Source: Spirosoma rigui | Lineage (GTDB): Bacteria; Bacteroidota; Bacteroidia; Cytophagales; Spirosomataceae | Direction: 5' to 3' | DNA length: 64,000 bases | Assembly (NCBI RefSeq): GCF_002067135.1 | Contig: NZ_CP020105.1 | Location: forward strand, 1,302,001 to 1,366,000 | Shown: in pieces, positions 18,250 to 27,269 of the stretch | Position numbering within the stretch: position 1 is the first letter of the stretch | How the letters are laid out: every line of letters starts with the position of its first letter | The notes under the pieces: generated by a model | Database searches by the model: none | What the model saw: only the letters and a program-made list of their open reading frames with translations | Told to the model about the DNA's origin: nothing | Made by a program: the position numbers and the translations under genes

Positions 18250-19230
18250 TTATTTTTTGTACATCACCGCATCAACGGCCTGCAGCGTCCGCTTAACGTT
18301 GGGCAGAATAGCCTCGATCAGCGTGGGCGCATAGGGCAGGGGCAGATCCATACTGTTGACCCGGATAACCGGTGCATCCAAGTAGTCAAAGGCGTGGCGC
18401 TGTATGTTATAAGTCAGCTCCGACGAGATAGCCGCCAGCGGCCAGGCTTCTTCAACGACAACGCAGCGATTGGTTTTCTTAACTGAATTGATGACCGTAT
18501 CATAATCGATGGGCCGTACCGACCGCAGGTCGATCACTTCAGCCGATATACCGTTTTTAGCAAGCTCTTCGGCTGCGGCAATGGCCACCTTCATGATTTT
18601 ACCAAACGACACGATCGTTACGTCGTTGCCTTCCCGAACGATATTGGCTTTTCCGATCGGAATCAGGTACTCTTCTTCCGGCACCTGACCTTTGTCGCCA
18701 TACATCAACTCCGACTCCATGAAAATGACGGGGTCATTGTCGCGGATACAGGATTTCAGGAGGCCTTTCGCATCGTAGGGGTTCGAGGGAACAACAACTT
18801 TCAGGCCCGACGTATTGGCAAACCAGTTTTCGAAGTTTTGTGAGTGCTGGCTCGACAGCATACCGGCATTACCCGTTGGTCCCCGGAAAACGATGGGGCA
18901 CGAATACTGACCGCCCGACATCGACATGATTTTGGCGGCCGAGTTGATCACCTGGTCGATGGCGACGAGCGAGAAGTTGAAGGTCATGAACTCAATAATT
19001 GGTCGCAGCCCGTTGATGGCCGAACCAACGCCGATACCGGCAAATCCGAGTTCGGCAATGGGCGTGTCAATGACCCGCTCCGGCCCGAACTCATCTAACA
19101 TTCCCTGACTGACTTTATAGGCACCGTTGTATTCGGCTACCTCTTCGCCCATCAGATAGACCAGCGGGTCCCGGCGCATTTCTTCGTTCATGGCCTCCCG
19201 CAGGGCTTCGCGGAACTGTATTTCTCTCAT
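18250..19230 (-). CDS. pdhB: Pyruvate dehydrogenase E1 component, beta subunit
   Basis: A 326-residue protein, the normal length for the beta chain of alpha2-beta2 type E1 that decarboxylates pyruvate with thiamine diphosphate. Family blocks: REALREAMNEEM and MGEEVAEYNGAYKVS near the N-terminus, RVIDTPIAELGFAGIGVGSA, and PTLIEAILP at the end. The alpha subunit and E2 are not adjacent. A branched-chain E1 beta is the main alternative, but the overall pattern is that of Bacteroidota PdhB. It has a well-formed promoter and terminator, so it is probably transcribed alone. Confidence 0.93.
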   Translation of the reverse strand: MREIQFREALREAMNEEMRRDPLVYLMGEEVAEYNGAYKVSQGMLDEFGPERVIDTPIAELGFAGIGVGSAINGLRPIIEFMTFNFSLVAIDQVINSAAKIMSMSGGQYSCPIVFRGPTGNAGMLSSQHSQNFENWFANTSGLKVVVPSNPYDAKGLLKSCIRDNDPVIFMESELMYGDKGQVPEEEYLIPIGKANIVREGNDVTIVSFGKIMKVAIAAAEELAKNGISAEVIDLRSVRPIDYDTVINSVKKTNRCVVVEEAWPLAAISSELTYNIQRHAFDYLDAPVIRVNSMDLPLPYAPTLIEAILPNVKRTLQAVDAVMYKK

Positions 19231-19321
19231 GCTGAATGCGTTGATTGCGTTTGGTTAGGTGTAGTCATCCGATGACTTCGAGCAAATGAGCAACTCGAAG
19301 GGGGTGTCTCGTAAAACCGGT

Positions 19322-19353
19322 CAAAATTAGGCAAAATGGACTGATTCATCAAA
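19322..19353 (-). promoter_or_regulatory. Consensus Bacteroidota promoter of pdhB
   Basis: On the minus strand TTTG (19350-19353) and TAATTTTG (19322-19329) stand 20 bases apart, a full match to the -33/-7 consensus. The inferred start near 19315 leaves a leader of about 85 bases. Confidence 0.7.
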
Positions 19354-19462
19354 TGGCACTGTAGGGTATAGTCGCCTAATTGTCACGGTCGCCCCTGTGG
19401 GCTCCCCACCCATGCCATATGAAAGGTGTATCAACTCAGTTCAGCAAAAAAATGATCATCCA

Positions 19463-19489
19463 ATGCAACCCGGACAGCACGGGTTGCAT
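19463..19489 (+). promoter_or_regulatory. Hairpin in the presumed leader of the barrel gene
   Basis: Perfect ten-base arms ATGCAACCCG and CGGGTTGCAT with a seven-base loop, about 125 bases before the barrel gene start. There is no T run, so it is not a plain terminator. The remainder of 19231-19614 (384 bases) holds the pdhB promoter and no convincing gene. Confidence 0.4.
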
Positions 19490-19614
19490 CATGTGGGAAA
19501 TAATTGATGGTACAAGCCCGGTAGGGCGGGTAGTGTTAAATAGTCTTAACGACGAATCAGGGCATAAAGCGCTGCGCTACATTTATCCCATCATCGGCCA
19601 ACCTTTCCCTTTTT

Positions 19615-22053
19615 ATGAGATTTTTACTCTTCGTTATGTTGGTTGCCAGTGCGCTACGGGCTGCAGCACAACTCCCGTCGGGTCCCGGTATGATTACTGG
19701 TACCCTGACCGACTCCACCACTGCCAAACCGGTGCCCTTCGCAACCGTATCGCTGCAAACGCCCGATGGCAAACTGATTACCGGCGTTAATACCGACGAC
19801 CAGGGGGCGTTCCGGCTTGCTCCCGTTGCCGTCGGAAGTTATAAACTGGCGCTCACGTTTGTGGGGTATCGTACCAAAGCAATCGAGAACGTAGTCATAA
19901 CGGCCGAAAAACCGGTGCTGGCGCTGGGGACGATTGCACTGGTGGCGGATAGTAAAACGCTGGGTGAGGTGAACGTAGTGGGCCAGAAACCACTCATTGA
20001 GGATAAGGGCGATCGGCTCGTGTATAACGCCGAGCAGGACGCAACCAACACTGGCGGAACGGCTGCCGATGTCCTGCGCAAAGTACCCATGCTGACGGTC
20101 GACCTGGACGGTAACCTGAAGATGCGGGGCAGCGGCAATATTAAGGTGCTGGTAAACGGCAAACCGTCGAGCATCATGGCCCGTAACCTCGCCGATGCCC
20201 TGAAACAGATGCCCGCCAATAGTATCAAATCGGTGGAAGTGATTACCAGTCCCGGGGCCAAATACGATGCCGAAGGGTCGGCGGGGGTGATCAATATCGT
20301 CACCAAGAAAGCGCTGAAAGGAACCAACGGAACGGTTAACGCAACGGGTGGTGATCTGAACCGGTCGCTGGGTGGCAATATTAACGTGAAAGGTAAAAAA
20401 CTGGGGCTTGCCCTGTCGGTCAACGGATACCAATACCGTAATATTGGCGAAAATACGAGCATCCGTACGGCCCTCACCGACGGTCAACCAACCAGCATTC
20501 TGCGCCAAACCAATGCCCGGGACAACACGGGTACGGGTGGCTACGGCGAAATGAGCCTCGACTATGACCCCGATACAACTAACCGCATCAATTTCTCCGC
20601 GAACGCCTGGGGTGGTAATTTCCCCATGAACAGCCAGATCACCAGCCGCCTGACCGATCCGGCTGGTGCAGTGCTTCAGGAGTTCCGGCGCGACGTTCAG
20701 TTCCGGAATCCCTACGGCAACACGGAGTTCAACCTGGGCTGGACAAAAACCTTCAAGAAGCCTGGCCAGGAATTCTCGGTGCTGACGCAGTATGCCCGTA
20801 TGCCGGACAATTACTATTACACCATCCGGCAAATGACCATGCAGTCGGAAGTGCCTACTTACCTCGAACGGAGCACGAACCTGAGCCGCAACAATGAGTA
20901 CACGTATCAGACCGATTACACACATCCGTTTACGGCCCGCACCAAGCATGACACGCTCAGTTTTAAGCTGGAAGCAGGGGCCAAAATGATCCGTCGGGAC
21001 ATTGGGAGTGAATTCGTAATCGAACAGGCACTCTCCGGCCTCGAAGCCGACTACGCCATTGATCCGGCCCGCACCAATGCGTTTACCTATAACCAGCGGG
21101 TGACGTCGGGCTATACCTCGGTAAAAATAGATTCGAAGCGTAAATGGAACCTGTCGGCGGGGATACGGCTGGAGCAAACCCGGATTCAGGGTGATTTCAT
21201 GACCGCGCAGAGCCAGTTCAGCAACCAGTACCAGAATCTGATTCCCAGTGCTTCGATCGCTAAAACGTTCCGCGAGAAACACACCATCAAGGCGGCTTAC
21301 ACGCAGCGGATTTCGCGGCCGCTGATCTGGTTCCTGAACCCGTTCCAGAACTACAGCGATCCCAAAAATGTCCAGACGGGCAACCCGTTCCTGAACCCGG
21401 AGCTGACCCACGCTACTGAATTGTCGTATAGTACGTTTGGTAAGGAAGGGGCTTCGTTCAACGCAGCTGTTTTTTGGCGGCAAACAAATAACTCCATTGA
21501 GTGGCTTTCGACGGTCGATGCCAACGGGGTAGCATTCACGTCGCCGAGAAACATAGGCCGCAACGCCAGCTACGGTACCAACCTGAACGTATCGCTCAAA
21601 CCGAACAAGGATTTCACGATCGGGACCGGGGCTGAATTGACCTACATCGACCTGACGAGTGTGGCGCTCAACCAGCGTACCAACGGCTGGGTCTGGAACC
21701 TGAGCCCCAACGCATCCTACAAACTCCCTAAAGACCTTACGCTGCAGGCAACCGGGTTTGTCGGATCGGGCTGGATTTCGCTGCAGAGCCGCAACTCCGG
21801 CTGGTATTACTACGGTATATCGGCCAAGAAGGAGTTCATGAACAAGAATGCCAGCCTCACGCTCAACGTCAATAATCCCTTCAACCGGACGGTGCGGGTA
21901 ACGAGCGAGCAGTTCGCGCCCTCGTTCACGGCGCAGTCGACATCCGCGTTTGTCAATCGCTCGGTTCGGCTCACGTTCAGCTACAAATTCGGCCAGATGA
22001 GTTCAGGCGGTAAGCAGAGCAAGAAAATTACCAACGACGACAGCCGCCGGTAA
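19615..22053 (+). CDS. Outer-membrane beta-barrel family protein with CarboxypepD_reg domain
   Basis: An 812-residue outer-membrane protein: signal peptide (1-18), a carboxypeptidase regulatory-like beta-sandwich (about 25-105, with VGYRTKAIENV-like end), a plug domain (about 120-230, with IKSVEVITSPGAKYDAEGSAG), then a barrel to the C-terminus. This is the TonB-dependent receptor-like layout of the family called outer membrane beta-barrel protein (PF14905 type) in Bacteroidota. The ligand is unknown, and no SusD-like gene is adjacent. A start at ATG 19615 gives a good signal peptide. Confidence 0.88.
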   Translation: MRFLLFVMLVASALRAAAQLPSGPGMITGTLTDSTTAKPVPFATVSLQTPDGKLITGVNTDDQGAFRLAPVAVGSYKLALTFVGYRTKAIENVVITAEKPVLALGTIALVADSKTLGEVNVVGQKPLIEDKGDRLVYNAEQDATNTGGTAADVLRKVPMLTVDLDGNLKMRGSGNIKVLVNGKPSSIMARNLADALKQMPANSIKSVEVITSPGAKYDAEGSAGVINIVTKKALKGTNGTVNATGGDLNRSLGGNINVKGKKLGLALSVNGYQYRNIGENTSIRTALTDGQPTSILRQTNARDNTGTGGYGEMSLDYDPDTTNRINFSANAWGGNFPMNSQITSRLTDPAGAVLQEFRRDVQFRNPYGNTEFNLGWTKTFKKPGQEFSVLTQYARMPDNYYYTIRQMTMQSEVPTYLERSTNLSRNNEYTYQTDYTHPFTARTKHDTLSFKLEAGAKMIRRDIGSEFVIEQALSGLEADYAIDPARTNAFTYNQRVTSGYTSVKIDSKRKWNLSAGIRLEQTRIQGDFMTAQSQFSNQYQNLIPSASIAKTFREKHTIKAAYTQRISRPLIWFLNPFQNYSDPKNVQTGNPFLNPELTHATELSYSTFGKEGASFNAAVFWRQTNNSIEWLSTVDANGVAFTSPRNIGRNASYGTNLNVSLKPNKDFTIGTGAELTYIDLTSVALNQRTNGWVWNLSPNASYKLPKDLTLQATGFVGSGWISLQSRNSGWYYYGISAKKEFMNKNASLTLNVNNPFNRTVRVTSEQFAPSFTAQSTSAFVNRSVRLTFSYKFGQMSSGGKQSKKITNDDSRR

Positions 22054-22074
22054 GCTGGTCGACCAGCCTACCGG
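22047..22074. repeat. Palindrome between convergent genes
   Basis: GCTGGTCGACCAGC (22054-22067) is a perfect palindrome and is extended by CCGGTA and TACCGG on either side. It covers the stop codon of the barrel gene and lies just before the end of the nucleoside hydrolase gene. It may act as a bidirectional terminator hairpin, though no T run is present. Confidence 0.4.
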
Positions 22075-22080
22075 CCGGGT

Positions 22081-23073
22081 TTATCGGGACTGCTTTTCCG
22101 AAGCCCGTTTCAGGTCGTCGATCACAATTTCCTCGAAACCCGGCAAGGTTTTGTAAGCGTAGGTGGCCCGCCATTTCGTGTCTTTGTAGTCGTATGATAC
22201 TTCCAGATACAGTTTGTCGCCCACGTCGGCGTCGTTTTTTCGAACATTGATCCGGACGGGAATATCGACGTAGTACTTGAAGTAGTTGGAATGGGTGAGG
22301 TAGCCCAGGGGCGTGGTATCCCAGGGAACAAACCCATCGACGCCAAACAACTGCTCGTTGAACTGCTGCCACGGCCGAAGCTGGTCATACACCCATTTAT
22401 CGGACTCGTGGTTGTTGTTCAGAAACTCGATATCTGTCTTACCCAGAAAGGTGTAGATACTGCATTCGTAACCCGACAGAACAACCTTAACACCCGAGTC
22501 GAACAGAATCCGGAACGACTCAGGATCCATTTCAAAATTGTAATCCCCTACCGAAAGCTGTTCGAGTCCCGGCTTGAACGGCAGGCCGGGCGTGCGGCCC
22601 GCGCAGACAACGACCTCTTCGATCTGCGGTATCAATTCGGGATGGTTTTTAATAACGGTAGCTACGTTGGTGACCGGGCCAATGGCGAGAATAGGCATTT
22701 TCTCCCTTCGTAACGCGTCGGCCAGCGCCCGCGTTGCATCATTTTCCGTGCCTACGTCTTTGGCCGTATCGGAGCCGCGATAGACCGGTATAGTTTTGCC
22801 GGTGTGGTTATACCAAGCCAGTAGTTTCTGGGTCACGGCGTAGGCATAGTCGGCGTAGGTGATGGTACTGATACCCACTAGTTCGACCTTATCGGCGTGT
22901 TCGAGGGCCATAATGAGCGCAATTGCGTCGTCTACTTCGCGGGGCGTCTCGTCTTTCATGCCGATCATAATATCGGTATCGAGCCAGATCCGGCGGGGTT
23001 GGGCAGGCGTTTGTGCGGTAGTGGACAACGTCATCAACGAGAAAAGAAAAAAAAAGACCAGTAATGATTTCAT
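22081..23073 (-). CDS. Exported nucleoside hydrolase
   Basis: A 330-residue protein with a signal peptide (1-20) and the nucleoside hydrolase fold. LDTDIMIGMKDETPREVDDAIAL is an expanded form of the family DTDxGxDD calcium-binding motif (key residues Asp33, Asp35 and the later DD pair). It would split purine or pyrimidine nucleosides to base and ribose outside the cytoplasm. Its ATG overlaps the stop of the kinase gene by four bases (ATGA), so the two are coupled. Extra spacing in the metal motif is unusual for the family, and an altered substrate range is possible. Confidence 0.85.
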   Translation of the reverse strand: MKSLLVFFFLFSLMTLSTTAQTPAQPRRIWLDTDIMIGMKDETPREVDDAIALIMALEHADKVELVGISTITYADYAYAVTQKLLAWYNHTGKTIPVYRGSDTAKDVGTENDATRALADALRREKMPILAIGPVTNVATVIKNHPELIPQIEEVVVCAGRTPGLPFKPGLEQLSVGDYNFEMDPESFRILFDSGVKVVLSGYECSIYTFLGKTDIEFLNNNHESDKWVYDQLRPWQQFNEQLFGVDGFVPWDTTPLGYLTHSNYFKYYVDIPVRINVRKNDADVGDKLYLEVSYDYKDTKWRATYAYKTLPGFEEIVIDDLKRASEKQSR

Positions 23074-24068
23074 TGCAGGAGCGAATAGGCTTCATCGAGG
23101 AGATCGCGCTTTGTGTCGAGCGACAGACTCAGTGGTAACTGAGCGAGGCCAATCAGACGGCGCATGATTTCGACGCCTGTAAACCGTTTCCGCAGGGACT
23201 CGTCGAAATCCGCCATCGGTTCGTAGTTGCTCAGGACCGTATTCAGCACCGTTGGTGGCTGTTCGGCCATCATCAGATGAGCCATCATAACGCCCAGGTC
23301 AAACTCGGGCGGGCCGTAAAAGCAGAACTCAGGGTCGATGATTTTGGTCCCCGATTCTGTTTGCAGCCAGCTGCCGGGGTAGTAGTCCCCATGAAGCAGC
23401 GTCACCGACTTACCCGATTCGCTGGTGCCGGTGTACAGCGCCCCTAGCCGGGCAACCGTCTTTTTTAAACTGCTGTCGCGTTTGTAGGCCATGGCCAGTG
23501 CCTGCAGACCCGGCTGGACGGTATCCAGGTTAAAGCCGTTGTCTTCCAGAAAGGGGTAGTTGATGATATGTTCGTGGTTCAGCGCGCGCATGGCCTGGTT
23601 GGCAAACCGGGGGTCGGGCGTTATTGTCGCGAAGTGCGTGTGCAGTTCCGTCAGGAAGTCGGTCAATGCCAGTGCATCATCGACTCCCAGTTGGCGGCAG
23701 GGTGCGTAGAGGTAGGTGAAGTCACTGGAGTTTCCTAAATCTTCCAGCACCAGCATGTTATTTTCCTCGTCGATGCCGAGCAGGTTGGGCATCTGGGATG
23801 CCAGCATTGGAATAACCTGCGTTTTCTGGTAGAACTGGCCTTCAATGATAGCCCGTTCGGCGGGGGCCGGTATCGTCGGGTACTTCTCGACGTAGCCACG
23901 CGACTGTTTCACAATCAACGTCCGATTGGGCGTAATCACCCGGAGGGTGTAATTCATATTGCCTTCGCCGGGCTTCTCCACCGAGCTGATTTGCTCTTCG
24001 GTATCGAGCCAGCCGCGCCGACGGAGGTAATCCTGCAGGACCAGGGGTTGCTGAGCGTCTAAATGCAT
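23070..24068 (-). CDS. Aminoglycoside-phosphotransferase-fold kinase (methylthioribose kinase-like)
   Basis: A 332-residue cytoplasmic kinase. N-lobe: GEGNMNYTLRV and LIVKQSRGYVEKYP; C-lobe: LLHGDYYPGSWL (catalytic Asp) and IIDPEFCFYGPPEFDLG (metal-binding Asp). These last two match S-methyl-5-thioribose kinase. I chose ATG 24068; an upstream start would add 21 residues with no family match. Coupled to a nucleoside hydrolase, it may phosphorylate a ribose-like sugar released from a nucleoside. This is inference; homoserine kinase-like activity is less likely. Confidence 0.78.
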   Translation of the reverse strand: MHLDAQQPLVLQDYLRRRGWLDTEEQISSVEKPGEGNMNYTLRVITPNRTLIVKQSRGYVEKYPTIPAPAERAIIEGQFYQKTQVIPMLASQMPNLLGIDEENNMLVLEDLGNSSDFTYLYAPCRQLGVDDALALTDFLTELHTHFATITPDPRFANQAMRALNHEHIINYPFLEDNGFNLDTVQPGLQALAMAYKRDSSLKKTVARLGALYTGTSESGKSVTLLHGDYYPGSWLQTESGTKIIDPEFCFYGPPEFDLGVMMAHLMMAEQPPTVLNTVLSNYEPMADFDESLRKRFTGVEIMRRLIGLAQLPLSLSLDTKRDLLDEAYSLLQ

Positions 24069-24143
24069 AAGCTTAACAGTATTCAGTAGTAGGCTGAGGA
24101 AAGAGGTGTTTGTTATCCGCCTAAAGTACAACAGTTTGGACGA

Positions 24144-26396
24144 TCAACGGACAACTGCCAGTTTTCCCGCCAGCCCTTCCATTCCATCGGCCGTAACTAC
24201 CACAACTAAATATACGCCCGTTTGGGCCGGGCGGTTTCGGTAGTCACGCAGATTCCAGGTCGCAGTACCGCCCTGCGACCGGGTTTCGTAGACCAGCTGA
24301 CCCCCTGCGTCCAGTATTTTTACCGTAGCGTTGTCGGTCAGGCCATTGATACTAACTGTGCCGCTGAAATCGGGCCGAACGGGGTTGGGAAAGATCGTCA
24401 GACTGCTGAGTTGCCCGGCGGGTTCGGTGGCTGGCCCACGGTAAGATACCAGGCCATTGGCCCGGCCCACCGTGCTGGTCTGGATGAAGATCCGACCGCT
24501 GATTGGTTCAATTGCCAGCGCCTGAACGGTGTTACCGGGTAAGGGGCTGTTGCTGGCCGTGAAGCTGTCGAGCAACTGTGAACCATCGGGTGCTACGTGG
24601 TACAAACCTGTTTGCGTGCCAATCCACTTCCGGTTGCCCCCATCCACCGCTATACTCGTCACGAGTTCATTCGCCAATAATCGACGGCGGTTGAGCAGGG
24701 GGGCCTGCGCGTCGGGGGTTCTATCGAAAATACCGCCCGGATCGTCGAACACCATTGGCCCCAGATCGGTCCCGATCCAGATGGTGCCGGTGCGGTCTTT
24801 CACCAGCGCTCGTACGCTGTTAGTGAGCAGGTTGCCTTGGCCAGTCCCCGTGCTCAGGTATCGGCTTCGGTTCGTGGCCGGATCAAACACCAAGAGGCCG
24901 CCCCCCCCATCCAGCCGGAGCCACAGGAAACCATTGTCGTCGGGCACAACCTGCTCAATAGCCGGGTAGTTAACGGTGGAGAAGGACTGGAACGTACCAT
25001 CGGGTCGTCGAACATGCAGCGTTGCCAGCCGGACACTGGGGCCAGCTGTGGTAATCCAGAGGTTGCCGTCGTTGTCGGTGGCAAGGCTGCTGATAAACGG
25101 GCCAATGCTGGCCGGTACAGGAACGGCTACGGGAGCTTGGCCCCCGGCCTGGCTCCACAGCCCATTGCCGTAGCTGCTTATGTACAGGCGCTGGTCGGAT
25201 GGCATGTAAGCCGCTGCGTTAAGACCACGGTCCAGCCCCGAGAGTAGGATGGCTTGCCAGCGGCTTTCTGCTACGTTGAACAGATCGGCGGGCGACTGCC
25301 CAGTGGTCAGCAGGGGAGCCTGCTGACCACTGGCGGGTAAGGCAATGAGCGTAGCTGGGTACGCGTATAAACGATTGAATACATCCTGTGAGGGTCCTTC
25401 GGGAATAATACGCTGGAAGCCGCCCGCAGCTCCTGCCAGCAGGCCCGTTTGGGTATCGGCGACCCAGACTCGGTTTCCCTCGGCAATCACCTCGCGCGGA
25501 TTGGTCAGCAGGGGGCCGGTAAACGTACTCCCGCCGGGTAAGGTTATGCCCTGACTGGTGGCGACAATAAGACCGGCTGCGGTAGAAGGGAATTGCCGGA
25601 TGATGGCGCTCGCAAGCGGCTGAACCAGCGACCACCGGCCAGCCTGTCGTTCATAAATACCCTGGCTGTTTACGGTAGCCGAAAGCCGGTTTTGATTCGT
25701 TGTGATCGACTCGGTTAGCAAGCCTGGTTCTGCTACGGTCTTCCAGTTGCCCGGATCAGCCAGGTTCGTGCCGGGCGCGAGTCGAATGGCCTGTATGCGC
25801 CGGCCGGTTTCGGTCGACCGGAGCGGGGCGATTAGTGCATACAGGCTGTCGGTGGTAGTAGTTGTCTGATAAACGGGGCGGGGCGATCCATCGGAACGCC
25901 GACTGAAGTAGGTATCTTTCAATTCGTTGCGCGCAATGTCGAGCACAACTACACCGAAATCGGTGCTGAGGTAAACAGTAGTACCAATTCGGCTGATGTG
26001 GTTGACCGTACGGCTGGCGGGTAAATTGGTGGCAACCGCAATGGTATTGATCGTTTGAGTCGTTTCCGGTTCGCCGGAGGTGGAGAGAGTCAGAAAGTCG
26101 AGGGTGCCGCTGCGGTACGCAATGAGGAGTCGACGCTGATCGGCCAGGTAAAGCAGCCGGCTGATGCCAACGTCGGTCAACCCCTGCTGCTTACCCAGGA
26201 TTGTTGTTTCGCCGGTTGCCTGGTCGTAGACAAAAAAACCATTCTGCGTAGCGGCATAGATTTTGTTCCCGACCACAGCCAGCGATTGCCCGGACTGGTA
26301 GCTGACGTGCGACTGCCAGGATCCAACCTGAGCGTAGCAGGCCAGCATTGCACTTAAGGATAAAAGGGCCGTGAACAGGCCCCTGGGTATGGACAT
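24144..26396 (-). CDS. porZ: PorZ-like type IX secretion protein
   Basis: A 750-residue exported protein: signal peptide (about 1-22), two beta-propeller domains rich in two-component-regulator-type repeats (for example RTGTIWIGTDLGPMVFDD and KWIGTQTGLYHVA), and a C-terminal beta-sandwich of about 85 residues with IFPNP and GVYLVVV, typical of T9SS cargo or PorZ tails. Porphyromonas gingivalis PorZ has the same size and layout and delivers anionic LPS to the PorU sortase. I chose ATG 26396, which gives a good signal peptide and a 19-base gap after tdk; longer starts overlap tdk. A generic propeller T9SS cargo is the alternative. Confidence 0.8.
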   Translation of the reverse strand: MSIPRGLFTALLSLSAMLACYAQVGSWQSHVSYQSGQSLAVVGNKIYAATQNGFFVYDQATGETTILGKQQGLTDVGISRLLYLADQRRLLIAYRSGTLDFLTLSTSGEPETTQTINTIAVATNLPASRTVNHISRIGTTVYLSTDFGVVVLDIARNELKDTYFSRRSDGSPRPVYQTTTTTDSLYALIAPLRSTETGRRIQAIRLAPGTNLADPGNWKTVAEPGLLTESITTNQNRLSATVNSQGIYERQAGRWSLVQPLASAIIRQFPSTAAGLIVATSQGITLPGGSTFTGPLLTNPREVIAEGNRVWVADTQTGLLAGAAGGFQRIIPEGPSQDVFNRLYAYPATLIALPASGQQAPLLTTGQSPADLFNVAESRWQAILLSGLDRGLNAAAYMPSDQRLYISSYGNGLWSQAGGQAPVAVPVPASIGPFISSLATDNDGNLWITTAGPSVRLATLHVRRPDGTFQSFSTVNYPAIEQVVPDDNGFLWLRLDGGGGLLVFDPATNRSRYLSTGTGQGNLLTNSVRALVKDRTGTIWIGTDLGPMVFDDPGGIFDRTPDAQAPLLNRRRLLANELVTSIAVDGGNRKWIGTQTGLYHVAPDGSQLLDSFTASNSPLPGNTVQALAIEPISGRIFIQTSTVGRANGLVSYRGPATEPAGQLSSLTIFPNPVRPDFSGTVSINGLTDNATVKILDAGGQLVYETRSQGGTATWNLRDYRNRPAQTGVYLVVVVTADGMEGLAGKLAVVR

Positions 26397-26415
26397 CGCT
26401 AAGCGTAGCGCACGG

Positions 26416-27057
26416 TCATGACTCATCATTCATCAGTCCCTTAACGTCTTCGTAGGCCCATTCTTTTCCACTGGCCTTGTCGCCGAGGTTAAAACAACGG
26501 CGGCAGCGCGCTTCGTAGCTGTCTGTTTCGCCCAGGAGCACCCGCTCCTGCGACGGTACCAGCCGGTAGGAATAGCTGGCCATGTCGCCACAAACAACGC
26601 AGATGGCGTGAACTTTGGTAATAAATTCGGAAATACCCATCAACTGGGGCATACAGCCAAATGGCTGACCGGCAAAATCCATATCCAGCCCAGCCACAAT
26701 GACCCGTTTACCCTGGTTGGCCAGCGTGTTACAGACCTCAACAATCTCTTTGTCAAAAAATTGTGCTTCGTCGATGCCAACCACATCGCAGTCGCCCGCC
26801 AGGTTCAGAATTTGGCCCGCCGTTTGCACAGGGGTAGACTGAATGGTGAGGGCTGAATGCGACACAATATTTTCGGCATGATAGCGTGTATCGAAGGCCG
26901 GTTTGAAGATACGAACGTTGAGCCGGGCGATGCGGGCGCGATTGAGCCGCCGGATTAATTCTTCGGTTTTTCCGGAGAACATGGAGCCGCAAATTAGTTC
27001 AATCCAACCCGTTCGTAAGTGGGGTGGTTCGCGCCGTCGAGTGGGTTCAATAAACAT
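26416..27057 (-). CDS. tdk: Thymidine kinase, type II
   Basis: A 213-residue cytoplasmic enzyme that phosphorylates thymidine for salvage. The Walker A block [14 protein letters not shown], the Walker B-like [11 protein letters not shown], the lid, and two zinc-binding Cys pairs (CVVCGD and CRRCF) are all present. ATG 27057 was chosen since the longer start adds seven atypical residues. It heads a minus-strand run with porZ and two nucleoside-related genes. Length is normal. Confidence 0.95.
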   Translation of the reverse strand: MFIEPTRRREPPHLRTGWIELICGSMFSGKTEELIRRLNRARIARLNVRIFKPAFDTRYHAENIVSHSALTIQSTPVQTAGQILNLAGDCDVVGIDEAQFFDKEIVEVCNTLANQGKRVIVAGLDMDFAGQPFGCMPQLMGISEFITKVHAICVVCGDMASYSYRLVPSQERVLLGETDSYEARCRRCFNLGDKASGKEWAYEDVKGLMNDES

Positions 27058-27241
27058 ACACTGTTGTCGATAAAGCAAAAATTGGTCGGCTACTATAACT
27101 TAGCGATCCATAACCATTAAAACGTAAACTAAGGAGGATGTAATGAATCGTGTAACCAGCCGGTAACGATACTGGGTCAGGGTGGCAGACTGCTACAGTT
27201 GATTTCTTTCGGTACACCAGTCGGGTTATGGTCGAAAGGTA

Positions 27242-27249
27242 TATCTTTA
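27242..27249 (+). promoter_or_regulatory. Possible -7 element TATCTTTA
   Basis: One base from TANNTTTG, 21 bases before the start codon at 27270. It would serve the unknown 421-residue protein. The spacing is plausible but no clear -33 TTTG is visible. Confidence 0.35.
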
Positions 27250-27269
27250 CAAAACAAAGGCTTTTCCTA

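Noticed and set aside
19380-19790. 136-codon plus-strand frame overlapping the barrel gene start
   Set aside because: It runs out of frame through the signal peptide of the barrel protein and shows no domain.
19654-21483. 609-codon open frame on the minus strand inside the barrel gene
   Set aside because: It is antisense to a well-supported outer-membrane gene and its translation has no recognisable domain. Such long shadows are common when the sense strand avoids certain codons.
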